Assembly: GCF_902806285.1 (NCBI RefSeq)
Contig: NZ_CADCWA010000186.1
Location: 1-39,350 of the forward strand
Length of the DNA: 39,350 bases
From: an uncultured Sphingomonas sp.
GTDB lineage: Bacteria; Pseudomonadota; Alphaproteobacteria; Sphingomonadales; Sphingomonadaceae
Direction of reading: 5' to 3'
How positions within the stretch are numbered: position 1 is the stretch's first letter; every line of letters starts with the position of its first letter. Below the pieces are notes generated by a model. That model was not told where the DNA came from. It did no database searches and saw nothing but the letters and a program-made list of their open reading frames with translations. The translations under genes and the position numbers were made by a program. Positions 10,001 through 17,896 of this stretch are shown here, in pieces.

Positions 10001-10777
10001 GCCCAAGACCTTCCCGCCGCCGTCGCCGACCCCAATCAGCTGGAGATGGCGATCCTGAACCTCAGCGTTAATGCGCGCGACGCCATGCCCGACGGCGGAC
10101 GCCTGACCATCTCGGCTCACGCGGAGGACATCGCCGGCAATCAGCGTCTCGGGCTGGTTGCCGGCCGTTACGTGCGTTTGTCGGTGGCGGATACGGGCAG
10201 CGGCATGGACGAAGCCACGGTGAAGCGCGCGATCGAACCCTTCTTCAGCACCAAGGGCATCGGCAAGGGTACGGGGCTTGGACTATCGATGGTCCACGGA
10301 CTCGCCGCACAGCTTGGCGGGGCGCTCAGCATCGCGAGCAAGCGGGGGTTGGGCACCACCGTTGACCTGTGGCTGCCGGCGACGGACCAGACCGTTCAGC
10401 GGCCAGCCCCGCTCCAAGCGGAGGCTGTCCTCCCGGCTGCGGGTGCCGCGCTCCTGGTCGACGATGAAGAGCTGGTCCGCGCCAGTACCGCCGACATGCT
10501 CGCCGACCTGGGGTACGTTGTGACGGAAGCAGGCTCGGCCGACCAGGCGCTGCAGCTGATCGCAGACGGGCTCACTCCCGACATCGTGATCACCGATCAC
10601 CTGATGCCGGGTCTAAGCGGTACCGAGTTCGGGCGGGAGGTGGCGAGAAGGCTTCCCAACGTCCGCGTGCTTGTTATCTCCGGCTACGCCGAGGTGGAAG
10701 GCGTTGCGCCCGATCTGCCACGTCTCGTGAAGCCGTTCCAACTCAGCGACCTCGCCGGCAAGCTCGCTGAGCTCTAG
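7010..10777 (+). CDS. Multi-PAS/GAF hybrid sensor histidine kinase with receiver domain
   Basis: 1255-residue cytoplasmic hybrid kinase. Approximate domain order: PAS (26-150), PAS (190-308), GAF (325-485), PAS (488-600), PAS (612-742), coiled linker, PAS (765-885), HisKA with phosphoacceptor His909 in GGVAHDVNNLL, HATPase (N-box NLSVNARDAMPDGG, G1 VADTGSGMD, G2 GKGTGLGLSMVHG), and a C-terminal receiver with phosphoacceptor Asp1196 in DIVITDHLMPG and the conserved Lys in LVKPF. No transmembrane segment is apparent, so the five PAS domains and the GAF domain would read internal signals. The kinase core resembles the blue-light/PAS hybrid kinases common in alphaproteobacteria. No DNA-binding output is fused. 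The LuxR-type gene 157 bp downstream is a plausible but unproven partner. The start ATG has only a weak upstream GGA. Confidence 0.93.
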   Translation: MSLHDTSRPNSRAIQAKQGAWDSDRARFFEASPNAYLVLDRRLHIVAANHAYLLATGRELADIVGRWALEAFPTDPETERQAIASFERVIATGQPDTMALLRFDIPRPESDGGGFEKRFWSLIHSPVVDEDGEVAFIVQHALDVTELERLREEAAAPPGGQPSGLKPAHAGIFDRANSVHRANLDLKAESERLRLLFQNAPGSICALSGPDHVFEFANDAYLRLIGGRNPIGKPVREALPEIAGQGFLELLNTVYATGEPFVGTAVPAELNSGPEGATERRLLDFVFQPIRSAADEVIGIFVQGQDATERVRAEEEARAHARRQDFRLAVAERLRDLAEPSEMMQAATDLLMEQLDVAQVGFAEVEDDGEHIRVARNSNDGRVPSVAGRWRMDDFGPAFVREMKAGETIAIPDVRVDRRTCAPEVVAAYSGIATRAILDVPLVQHGRMVAMLFIHHPEPRAWKGDEVALVEETCERLWAAVERARAEVALTESEARLRTALAVARLGTFEWDLATDAVVLDARSREIFGFAAGKGLTAQDVFDRIHPDDLPSVYADAVASGEALARLDREYRIIRPDGAVRTVNSLSDALPGGNGQAARLMGVFADVTERKAAEQALRESEQRYRTLFEAVDAGFCVVELKLDENGGPVDHFFVEVNPAFERHTGEAGAAGRWASEVAPGIEQRWHDTYARVASTGEAVRFEAPAGPLGRWFDVHAFRVGAPEQYRVAVLFNDITERKAAEKRLRDLADTLEHQVAERTTELLESQRRFQGIFDSAFQFMALLSPDGTVVEVNQAALAWSQIEASDMIGKPFWRAAPMRDNPVLQEAVESGVRRAAAGETVRAEHELRGAGEVRATVDFSLKPVPDEHGEPAWLVAEGRDITDLKAAQEALRQSQKLESMGQLTGGVAHDVNNLLTPIMGSLDLLQRKGLGGEREQRLIAGALQSTDRVRVLVQRLLAFARRQPLQPKPVDVDALITGMADLVRSTSGPQTKVTVDIAQDLPAAVADPNQLEMAILNLSVNARDAMPDGGRLTISAHAEDIAGNQRLGLVAGRYVRLSVADTGSGMDEATVKRAIEPFFSTKGIGKGTGLGLSMVHGLAAQLGGALSIASKRGLGTTVDLWLPATDQTVQRPAPLQAEAVLPAAGAALLVDDEELVRASTADMLADLGYVVTEAGSADQALQLIADGLTPDIVITDHLMPGLSGTEFGREVARRLPNVRVLVISGYAEVEGVAPDLPRLVKPFQLSDLAGKLAEL

Positions 10778-10934
10778 CGAGCAGTCGACGACGTCCGGTC
10801 GGCGATTCGGCCCTGGCAAGTTGCGGCGGAAAAGAAGGCCGTAGGCTGCCCGCCGCAGCGCTCAAGTTTGAAACCACGGCCCGATCCAACCAAAAAACTC
10901 GATTCCGCTGGTCCAACTATGGTAGCGGGACGGC

Positions 10935-11543
10935 ATGCTTGCTGCCGAACAAGTCAATGGAAGCCAACGAGGAATGAGCCTCCCCCAAGGCGCGGAGCCA
11001 AGCGCGGGGGCGTCCGTCGCCCACGCCGCCGACCGGGTGCAACGGCTGTCGGACGGGCAGCTCCAGGTGCTCCGCCTGGTCGACGAACACCTGAATTCCA
11101 AGGAAATCGCCGTTGAACTCGGCATTTCTCCGCACACGGTGGACCAGCGCATTCGTGGAGCGATCAGGACCCTTGGCGTGACCAAACGCCAGGAAGCGGC
11201 GCGGCTGGTGGCGCAGATCCAGCCATATCAACGCTTGATACATCAACCGCCGTACATCGACGAACCGGCCAAACCGGCCGAAACGGGTGGGGCGATCAGT
11301 TTTCAGATTCGGCACGCTGATCGTGCAGGAGGGGTCGGGCCCAGCGGCCTCGAAACCGAGCAGGGGACGCTGGTGTCCCGGCCCTTCCTGGTACCGCCGT
11401 GGTCAACCAGGAGTCATCCCCGGAACGAGATGAGCGTCAGCCAGCGGCTGTTGTGGATCCTGTCGATCGCAATGGGCGCGAGCTTTTCCGCCGGCATGTA
11501 TCTCGCGGGCCTTGAAAGCCTCGCCAGGCTGGCCGGCCACTAG
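10935..11543 (+). CDS. LuxR-type HTH protein with C-terminal membrane anchor
   Basis: 202-residue protein. Residues 35-93 are a LuxR/GerE helix-turn-helix (LSDGQLQVLRLVDEHLNSKE, then IAVELGISPHTVDQRIRGAI with the usual recognition helix). A Pro-rich, probably disordered linker of about 75 residues follows. Residues 171-192 form one hydrophobic helix (LLWILSIAMGASFSAGMYLAG), which should anchor the protein in the inner membrane with the DNA-binding domain inside the cell. There is no receiver or autoinducer domain, so regulation must come through the membrane segment, proteolysis or protein contacts. It follows the hybrid kinase on the same strand. An internal ATG at 10974 would drop only the first 13 residues and keep the HTH. 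Confidence 0.85.
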   Translation: MLAAEQVNGSQRGMSLPQGAEPSAGASVAHAADRVQRLSDGQLQVLRLVDEHLNSKEIAVELGISPHTVDQRIRGAIRTLGVTKRQEAARLVAQIQPYQRLIHQPPYIDEPAKPAETGGAISFQIRHADRAGGVGPSGLETEQGTLVSRPFLVPPWSTRSHPRNEMSVSQRLLWILSIAMGASFSAGMYLAGLESLARLAGH

Positions 11544-11617
11544 GCCCTGCTACGCTTCATCATCTCCGGTAGACGGTCCGCAGCGCCGGAAGGGCGCATT
11601 GTCGGAGAGGAGAGGTC

Positions 11618-11956
11618 ATGCGCAAGTTCCAGATTCAACAGTCCGCTCGCGAAGTCGCCACCCAGGTCCGCGCCGTCGAGGATAGCATCGAAGGCGCGCT
11701 TATCGAACTGGCGGAGCTGCAAAGCCGCCTGATCCGCGCCCGTGCCGTGGCTGGCGTCGGGATCAGCATCGGTCACGACGCCTTGGCCCGGGTCGCTTCG
11801 GCGCTGCAGGGTCTGGTCGCGGCCCGCGGCGACATGGCAGGCGCCCACGCCGCGCTGGTTGAGGCCAAGAACCAGGTGCCGGGGCTGCGGACCGTCTCAT
11901 TTGGAGATGGGTCCGAGTGCCCGCCGTCGAAGGCAGAACTGCGTATCGTGAGCTGA
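11618..11956 (+). CDS. Small hypothetical alpha-helical protein
   Basis: 112 residues, not recognised. It begins MRKFQIQQSAREVATQVRAV and is Ala/Leu/Glu/Arg-rich through about residue 88, which suggests two long helices or a short coiled coil; no signal peptide or membrane segment is visible. The strong purine-rich site GGAGAGGAGAGG sits just before the ATG, supporting real translation. It lies between the membrane-anchored HTH protein and a small membrane protein, all on the same strand. The protein may be a small cytoplasmic helper or chemotaxis/stress-type bundle, but no function can be assigned. Confidence 0.75.
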   Translation: MRKFQIQQSAREVATQVRAVEDSIEGALIELAELQSRLIRARAVAGVGISIGHDALARVASALQGLVAARGDMAGAHAALVEAKNQVPGLRTVSFGDGSECPPSKAELRIVS

Positions 11957-11995
11957 TCCGATAAGGTCGGGGCACCAGTCGAGGTCAGTCATGCA

Positions 11996-12421
11996 ATGAT
12001 GCGAGTCGTGCTCTTCTACGCGCTGTTGCTGGCCGTCGTGCTGTTGGCGGTACGACATGGGGACCGCGAAACGCGCTTCGCAGCGCTGATTGCGCTTGCA
12101 GGTTCGCTGCTGTCCGCAGCGTCCGTGTACTCAGTCGGGGGTGCTCGTCCGGTTGAAGGGTTTGTTGCCCTCGTTGACCTTGGGGTGCTTGCCGCCTTTG
12201 TCTACGTTGCACTCAGATCGTGCCGTTTCTGGCCCTTGTGGGTAGCCGGCCTTCAACTGACTACTGTACTTGCTCACCTCTTACGGCTGATCAGCCCCGA
12301 CCTTGTCGATATCGCGTACCAGGCGGCCATGCGCTTCTGGAGCTATCCCATCCTGATCATATTGGCGATGGCTGCCTGGCGTACGCACCGTTACCAACAG
12401 TTGCAGCCGGCTTCCACCTAG
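11996..12421 (+). CDS. Small four-helix membrane protein, hypothetical
   Basis: 141 residues with about four hydrophobic segments: residues 3-19 (VVLFYALLLAVVLLAV), 29-47, 57-77 (FVALVDLGVLAAFVYVA) and a C-terminal pair around 80-128. It ends in a short polar tail. Two in-frame ATGs (11996, 11999) follow an AGG-containing site. I do not recognise the family; similar small integral membrane proteins of unknown role are common in sphingomonads. It precedes phoR by 34 bp but has no visible link to phosphate transport. Confidence 0.7.
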   Translation: MMRVVLFYALLLAVVLLAVRHGDRETRFAALIALAGSLLSAASVYSVGGARPVEGFVALVDLGVLAAFVYVALRSCRFWPLWVAGLQLTTVLAHLLRLISPDLVDIAYQAAMRFWSYPILIILAMAAWRTHRYQQLQPAST

Positions 12422-12455
12422 TTGCTTGCTGCTCCGCGGCAGCTAAACCGCCGCC

Positions 12456-13460
12456 ATGAGCGACCTTCCGCTTCTCGCCACCAGCCTCCTCGACGCGCTG
12501 GAGGAGCCCGCGCTGCTCGTTCAGCGCGAACGGACCATCGCCGCCAACGCCGCGGCGCTTCGGCTGCTGGGCGACAGCATCCTCGGCACGGACGTGCGGC
12601 TGGCCGTGCGGCAGCCGCATGCGCTGCGCGCCGTGCTGGCGGCGCGGCCTGCCGATCTCGAGGTCAGCGGGATCGGCGGGCTGGAGCGAAGCTGGGACCT
12701 GCAGGTGCGGCCGCTCGAACCGGACCTGCTGCTGGTGCGGCTGACCGATCGCTCCGCGACCCGCGCCGCGGAGAAGATGCGGGTGGATTTCGTCGCCAAC
12801 GCCAGCCACGAGCTGCGCACGCCGCTCGCCACCATCATCGGCTATGGGGAAACCCTGGCGGAGGACGGCGATTTTCCGTCCGAGCACCGCAGCCGCTTCG
12901 GCCGCGCGATCCACGACGAGGCCCGGCGGATGCTGCGCATCGTCCAGGACCTGATGAGCCTGTCGCGGATCGAGGCGGACCGCTTTGTCCCGCCCGACGG
13001 GCGGCTGGACCTGGCGGAGATCGCCCGGATCGCGGCGGAGAACGGCCGGCGGCTGGCGGAAAGCCGCGGCTGCCGGGTCGTTGCGGACGTCGCGGATGGG
13101 CTGCCGCAGGTCCCCGGCGACTTCACCCAGCTGCTGCAGCTTGCCGACAACCTCGTCGGGAACGCCGTCCGCTATGGCTGCGGACCCGGTTCGCCCGAAG
13201 TCCTGGTGGGCGCCCGGCAGGAGCGCGACGCGGTTCTCCTCAGCGTGCGCGACCGCGGCGAAGGCATCGCGGCGGTCCACCTTCCGCGGCTGACCGAGCG
13301 CTTCTACCGGGTGGATGCGGCGCGCAGCCGCGACTCGGGCGGGACCGGCCTGGGCCTCGCCATCGTCAAGCATATCGTGGAGCGGCACCGGGGCACGCTC
13401 GCCATCCTCAGCAAGCCCGGCGAGGGTACGGAGGTGCAGGTCCGGCTGCCGCTGGCCTGA
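12456..13460 (+). CDS. phoR: Phosphate-regulon sensor histidine kinase PhoR (soluble form)
   Basis: 334-residue kinase assigned to PhoR from its position in front of pstSCAB-phoU-phoB and from its transmitter. Residues 1-100 form a degenerate PAS-like input. His118 lies in NASHELRTPLATIIGY, the PhoR-type H-box. The N-box NLVGNAVRYG, G1 DRGEGI, the FYRVD F-box and GGTGLGLAIVKHI follow. Unlike E. coli PhoR it has no N-terminal transmembrane helices, so it would have to reach the Pst transporter and PhoU from the cytoplasm. It should phosphorylate PhoB, encoded at the other end of the cluster. Confidence 0.88.
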   Translation: MSDLPLLATSLLDALEEPALLVQRERTIAANAAALRLLGDSILGTDVRLAVRQPHALRAVLAARPADLEVSGIGGLERSWDLQVRPLEPDLLLVRLTDRSATRAAEKMRVDFVANASHELRTPLATIIGYGETLAEDGDFPSEHRSRFGRAIHDEARRMLRIVQDLMSLSRIEADRFVPPDGRLDLAEIARIAAENGRRLAESRGCRVVADVADGLPQVPGDFTQLLQLADNLVGNAVRYGCGPGSPEVLVGARQERDAVLLSVRDRGEGIAAVHLPRLTERFYRVDAARSRDSGGTGLGLAIVKHIVERHRGTLAILSKPGEGTEVQVRLPLA

Positions 13461-13462
13461 CG

Positions 13463-13492
13463 CTTGTCACAAAACCGCAAACTCCTTGTCAC
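13463..13492 (+). promoter_or_regulatory. Pho-box-like PhoB binding site upstream of pstS
   Basis: Two identical CTTGTCAC units start 22 bases apart (13463 and 13485), exactly two turns of the 11-base period of Pho boxes. A weaker unit, CCGCAAA, lies in the intervening register. They begin 2 bases after the phoR stop and about 75 bases before the pstS start, so PhoB would control pstSCAB-phoU-phoB separately from phoR. Confidence 0.6.
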
Positions 13493-13566
13493 ACAGAACG
13501 TCCCGGCCGCTCGTTAGAGGCGCTTGGGACCGGGCTGTGCGTGCCAACCGGGGAGTTCATACATTG

Positions 13567-14610
13567 GTGAAGAAGATCGCTTTTGCGCTGCCTTTGACAG
13601 CGCTTCTTACGGCCTGCGGCGGCGGGGGCAGTGGCGGCAGCGGCGGCGCTGGCGGCGAGTTGCAGGCGGTCGGTTCGTCCACCGTCTACCCGTTCACCAC
13701 CGCGGTCGCCGAAAGCTTCATGCGGGCCAATCCCGGCACGCGCGTGATCGTCGAATCGACCGGCACGGGCGCAGGGATCAAGCTGTTCTGTGGCGGCGTC
13801 GGCGAGCAGTTCCCGGACATGGTCAACGCCTCGCGCGCGCTCAAGAAGAGCGAATATGACAATTGCGTCGCGGCCGGCGCCAGGAACGTGATCGAAATTC
13901 CGATCGGCATCGACGGCCTGACGCTGATCGAGTCCAACCAGGCTCCGCCGCTCAAGGTCAGCGTGGCCGACATCTACAAGGCGGTGGCCGCCAACCCGTT
14001 CGGCAAGGGCGCGAACACCGCCCAGACCTGGCGCGACGTGAACCCGTCGCTGCCGCCGGTGAAGATCCGGGTGCTGGGGCCGCCGCCGACCTCCGGCACC
14101 CGCGACAGCCTGGCCGAGCTGATCCTGACCAAGGGCTGCGAGAGCGACCCCGCGATGAAGGAACTCAAGAAGACGGACGAAGCGCGGCACAAGGACGTGT
14201 GCACCAAGGTGCGCGAGGACGGCGCGTTCGTGGAGGCCGGCGAGAACGACAACCTGCTGGTGCAAAAGGTTTCGGCGGACCCGGGCGCGGTCGGTGTGCT
14301 GGGCTACAGCTTCCTTGCGGAAAATGCCGACAAGGTGCGCCCTGTGGAGATCGGCGGCGTGCTGCCGACCGAGCAGACCATCCAGAACCTGAGCTATCCC
14401 GGCGCGCGCAAGCTCTACGTTTATGTAAAGGGCGAGCATCTGCAGGCCAAGCCGGGGCTCAGGAACTTCGTCGCCGAGTACGCCAAGCAATGGGGTTCGG
14501 GCGGCGAATTGCAGAAGCGCGGGCTGGTCCCGTTCGGCGGCGCCGAAGCGCAGGCAGCGGCGGCGCAGGCGAGTGCGCTGACGCCGCTCGACCCGGCGAG
14601 CCTGAAGTAA
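13567..14610 (+). CDS. pstS: Phosphate ABC transporter substrate-binding protein PstS (predicted lipoprotein)
   Basis: Protein of about 347 residues with a lipoprotein signal (KKIAFALPLTALLTAC, lipobox cysteine at residue 17) and a Gly/Ser-rich spacer. The mature part has the PstS ligand motifs: VGSSTVYPFTTAVAE, ESTGTGAGIKLFCGG, NASRALKKSE and PTSGTRDSLAELIL, whose Ser/Thr/Arg residues bind phosphate. GTG at 13567 is chosen; a TTG one codon earlier (13564) is equally well placed relative to GGGGAG at 13550-13555. The frame stays open far upstream over phoR, but homology starts at the signal peptide. First gene after the Pho box. Confidence 0.93.
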   Translation: MKKIAFALPLTALLTACGGGGSGGSGGAGGELQAVGSSTVYPFTTAVAESFMRANPGTRVIVESTGTGAGIKLFCGGVGEQFPDMVNASRALKKSEYDNCVAAGARNVIEIPIGIDGLTLIESNQAPPLKVSVADIYKAVAANPFGKGANTAQTWRDVNPSLPPVKIRVLGPPPTSGTRDSLAELILTKGCESDPAMKELKKTDEARHKDVCTKVREDGAFVEAGENDNLLVQKVSADPGAVGVLGYSFLAENADKVRPVEIGGVLPTEQTIQNLSYPGARKLYVYVKGEHLQAKPGLRNFVAEYAKQWGSGGELQKRGLVPFGGAEAQAAAAQASALTPLDPASLK

Positions 14611-14629
14611 GCGGAAGGGCGGCGGCGCC

Positions 14630-16012
14630 GTGTCCTTGACCCTTGCGCTTGCCGCCGTGCTGGCGATCGCCGCCGCTGCCGCCTACCTCGGCCGGAACAA
14701 GGCCGCGGGCCTGCGCGGCGGCGGCGCGCGTCTCAACAGCCTGCCATCCTATCACGGCGGCTATGTTTTCCTGTGGGCGGCGTTGCCCCCGCTGCTGCTG
14801 CTGGCGATCTGGCTGCCAATCCATAACGCGCTGGTGGAGCAGGCCGTATCGGCCAGCCCGGCGGGGCAGCAGCTGCCCGATTTTGCCATGGTGCGCGAAG
14901 CCATCCTGACCGAGGCGCGGGAGATCGCAACCGGCCAGCGGGAGGCAGGCTTCAACCCGGAATCGGCTAAGCTCGCGCCCGTTTATCGCTCAACGATGGC
15001 GCACTACGCATGGATCGGCGGCGGGCTGGCGATCCTGCTGGCGCTGGCCGGCGCCGCCTGGGCGCTGACCCGGGTGCGTGCCAGCTTCCGCGCCAGGAGC
15101 GGGGTCGAGCGCTGGGTCATGGGGGCGCTGGTCGGTGCATCGCTGATCGCCATCCTGACCACCCTGGGCATCGTCTTGTCGCTGCTGTTCGAGTCGCTGC
15201 GGTTCTTCTCCATGGTCCCGCCAGCTGAGTTCCTGTTCGGCACCCAATGGTCGCCGCAAATGGCATTGCGCGCGGACCAGGCGGGCAGCTCGGGCGCGTT
15301 CGGGTCGCTGCCGCTGTTCTGGGGTACCGTCTTCATCGGCGCGATCATCGCGATGGTGGTCGCCATTCCGCTCGGGCTGATGAGCGCGATCTTCCTCACT
15401 CAGTACGCCCCGGCGAAGCTGCGCTCCGTGCTCAAGCCGGCACTGGAGATCCTCGCGGGTATCCCGACCGTGGTCTACGGCTACTTCGCCGCGTTGACCG
15501 TCGCTCCTGCCGTCCGCGACATCGGAATCAACCTTGGGGTCGGCTCCGCCTCTTCGGAAAGCGCGCTGGCGGCGGGCCTGGTCATGGGCATCATGATCAT
15601 CCCGCTGGTCTCCTCCATGGCCGACGACAGCATCGCGGCGGTGCCCCAGTCGATGCGCGACGGCAGCCTGGCGCTCGGCGCCACCCGCTCGGAGACGATC
15701 AAGAAAGTGGTGCTGCCCGCCGCGCTGCCCGGCGTGGTCGGCGGCGTGCTGCTGGCGGTCAGCCGGGCGATCGGCGAGACCATGATCGTGGTCATGGCGG
15801 CGGGCCTGGCCGCCAACCTCACCCTCAACCCGTTCGAGAGCGTCACCACCGTCACCACCCAGATCGTGCAGCTGCTGACCGGCGACCAGGAGTTCGACAG
15901 TCCCAAGACGCTTGCCGCCTTCGCGCTCGGGCTGGTGCTGTTCGTCATCACCCTGATCCTCAACCTCATCGCGCTGCGGGTCGTGCGGAAGTATCGGGAA
16001 GCTTATGAGTAG
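14630..16012 (+). CDS. pstC: Phosphate ABC transporter permease PstC
   Basis: 460-residue inner-membrane permease. An N-terminal extension of about 160 residues carries extra membrane segments (residues 1-20, 45-65, 125-147) ahead of the usual six-helix permease core, a long form known among alphaproteobacteria. The cytoplasmic EAA loop that contacts PstB is visible as MRDGSLALGATRSETIKKVV. It starts with GTG 19 bp after pstS and overlaps pstA by 8 bp, so translation is probably coupled. Confidence 0.93.
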   Translation: MSLTLALAAVLAIAAAAAYLGRNKAAGLRGGGARLNSLPSYHGGYVFLWAALPPLLLLAIWLPIHNALVEQAVSASPAGQQLPDFAMVREAILTEAREIATGQREAGFNPESAKLAPVYRSTMAHYAWIGGGLAILLALAGAAWALTRVRASFRARSGVERWVMGALVGASLIAILTTLGIVLSLLFESLRFFSMVPPAEFLFGTQWSPQMALRADQAGSSGAFGSLPLFWGTVFIGAIIAMVVAIPLGLMSAIFLTQYAPAKLRSVLKPALEILAGIPTVVYGYFAALTVAPAVRDIGINLGVGSASSESALAAGLVMGIMIIPLVSSMADDSIAAVPQSMRDGSLALGATRSETIKKVVLPAALPGVVGGVLLAVSRAIGETMIVVMAAGLAANLTLNPFESVTTVTTQIVQLLTGDQEFDSPKTLAAFALGLVLFVITLILNLIALRVVRKYREAYE

Positions 16013-16901
16013 TGCCGCCCTGTCCCGCTGGTCGGGCAACGAGATGCAGCGCCGGGTATCGAAGCGCTACGCCGCGGAGCGCCGCTTCAAGCTGCTCGGC
16101 CTGCTGGCGGTCGGGCTTAGCGTGGCGTTCCTGGCGTTCCTGCTGGTCACCATGCTCGCGCGTGGGCTGGGCGGCCTGAGCGCAACCTTTCTCAGCGGTT
16201 CCGACTCGACCGATCCGGCGCTGGCGGGCGTCTGGGGCGCGCTCAAGGGCAGCTTCCTCACCATCCTGGTGACGATCGCCCTGGCCTTTCCGATCGGGGT
16301 GCTGTCCGCCGTTTACCTGGAGGAGTTCGCCCGGCGGAACCGCTGGACCGACCTCATCGAGGTCAGCATCAACAATCTTGCGGCGGTGCCGTCGATCATC
16401 TTCGGCCTGCTCGGCCTGGCGGTGTTCCTCAACGTCCTGCACCTGCCGCGATCAGCCCCGCTGGTCGGCGGACTGACCCTGGCGCTGATGACCATGCCGG
16501 TGATCGTGATCGCGGGCCGCAACGCGATCAAATCGGTGCCCCCCTCGATCCGCGACGCGGCGCTCGGCGTGGGCGCATCCAAGATGCAGGTGGTGTTCCA
16601 CCATGTCCTGCCGCTCGCCCTGCCCGGCATTCTCACCGGCACCATCATCGGCATGGCCCGCGCGCTGGGCGAGACCGCGCCGCTGCTGATGATCGGCATG
16701 CGCGCCTTTATCGCCGCCCCGCCGCAGGGGATCACCGATCCCGCAACGGTGCTGCCCGTGCAGATCTTCCTCTGGTCGGACGAGGTCAGCCGCGGCTTCG
16801 TCGAGAAGACCAGCGCCGCGATCATCGTGCTGCTGGTCTTCATGCTGCTGATGAACGGCATCGCCATCTATCTCCGCAACCGCTTCGAGCGCCGCTGGTA
16901 G
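16005..16901 (+). CDS. pstA: Phosphate ABC transporter permease PstA
   Basis: 298-residue partner permease with about six membrane helices. The first is residues 29-52 ([19 protein letters not shown]), and the core includes [15 protein letters not shown]. The EAA loop is [20 protein letters not shown]. This is the compact length, whereas many alphaproteobacterial PstA proteins carry a large extra periplasmic region. The start overlaps pstC, and pstB begins 4 bases after its stop. Confidence 0.93.
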   Translation: MSSAALSRWSGNEMQRRVSKRYAAERRFKLLGLLAVGLSVAFLAFLLVTMLARGLGGLSATFLSGSDSTDPALAGVWGALKGSFLTILVTIALAFPIGVLSAVYLEEFARRNRWTDLIEVSINNLAAVPSIIFGLLGLAVFLNVLHLPRSAPLVGGLTLALMTMPVIVIAGRNAIKSVPPSIRDAALGVGASKMQVVFHHVLPLALPGILTGTIIGMARALGETAPLLMIGMRAFIAAPPQGITDPATVLPVQIFLWSDEVSRGFVEKTSAAIIVLLVFMLLMNGIAIYLRNRFERRW

Positions 16902-16905
16902 GCCC

Positions 16906-17880
16906 ATGCAAATGACCCAGGAAAAACAGCCGATCACCACCAACTCGGCAGTGCCGTTCCCATCAACGGCGGTCGCCGCGGAGGCCGCGCGCGACGATGC
17001 CGGGATCGCCAAGGAGGACACCGCCTGGACCGACCGGCCCGAGCCGGCGGCCGGACTCGCGCCGATCACGGTGGCGGCGCCTACGCCGGAGCCGCAGGAC
17101 ACGGCCGAAGGAGCGCCGGGCCGCGCGCCTAAGATGCGCGCCGACAGCATCAGCGTTTTCTACGGTGAGAAGCAGGCGCTGAAGGATGTTTCCATACAGA
17201 TCCACGAGGATCGGGTCACCGCCTTCATTGGCCCGTCCGGCTGCGGCAAGTCCACCTTTCTTCGCTGCTTCAACCGCATGAACGACACCATCTCGGGCGC
17301 CCGCGTTACCGGGCGGATCGAACTCGACGGCGAGGACATCAACTCGGCGCAGATGGATGTGGTGCACCTTCGCGCCCGCGTCGGCATGGTGTTCCAGAAG
17401 CCGAACCCCTTTCCCAAGTCGATCTTCGAGAATGTCGCTTACGGCCCACGCATTCATGGGCTGGCGGACAAGAAGGCCGATCTGGAAGGGATCGTGGAGA
17501 AATCGCTCAAGCGCGCTGGCCTGTGGGACGAGGTCAAGGACCGTCTCGCCGAGAGCGGCACCGCCCTGTCCGGCGGCCAGCAGCAACGCTTGTGCATCGC
17601 CCGCGCCATCGCCGTCGATCCGGAGGTGATCCTGATGGACGAGCCGGCTTCCGCGCTCGACCCAATCGCCACTGCCAAGATCGAGGAGCTGATCCACGAG
17701 CTGCGCGGGCGGTACGCCATCGCCATCGTCACCCACAACATGCAGCAGGCGGCGCGCGTGTCGCAGCGGACCGCCTTTTTCCACCTCGGCGAATTGATCG
17801 AATACGGCCGCACCAGCGACATCTTCACCAATCCACGCGAGGAGCGGACGCAGGATTATATCACCGGCCGCTACGGCTGA
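16906..17880 (+). CDS. pstB: Phosphate ABC transporter ATP-binding protein PstB with N-terminal extension
   Basis: 324-residue ATPase that powers PstSCA. Walker A is GPSGCGKST, the signature [14 protein letters not shown], and Walker [14 protein letters not shown]; most PstB proteins read DEPCSALDP, so the Cys is replaced by Ala here. The first 76 residues are an Ala/Pro/Thr-rich, probably disordered extension absent from E. coli PstB. The homologous part starts near Met77 (17134), but no ribosome-binding site is well placed before that codon, while the ATG at 16906 directly follows pstA. The extension therefore seems genuine. Confidence 0.94.
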   Translation: MQMTQEKQPITTNSAVPFPSTAVAAEAARDDAGIAKEDTAWTDRPEPAAGLAPITVAAPTPEPQDTAEGAPGRAPKMRADSISVFYGEKQALKDVSIQIHEDRVTAFIGPSGCGKSTFLRCFNRMNDTISGARVTGRIELDGEDINSAQMDVVHLRARVGMVFQKPNPFPKSIFENVAYGPRIHGLADKKADLEGIVEKSLKRAGLWDEVKDRLAESGTALSGGQQQRLCIARAIAVDPEVILMDEPASALDPIATAKIEELIHELRGRYAIAIVTHNMQQAARVSQRTAFFHLGELIEYGRTSDIFTNPREERTQDYITGRYG

Positions 17881-17896
17881 TCGGAGTTTCGGACGA

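Noticed and set aside
13315-13563. Upstream extension of the pstS frame over the end of phoR
   Set aside because: Homology and the lipoprotein signal start at 13564-13567, and the extension would overlap PhoR and cover the Pho box.
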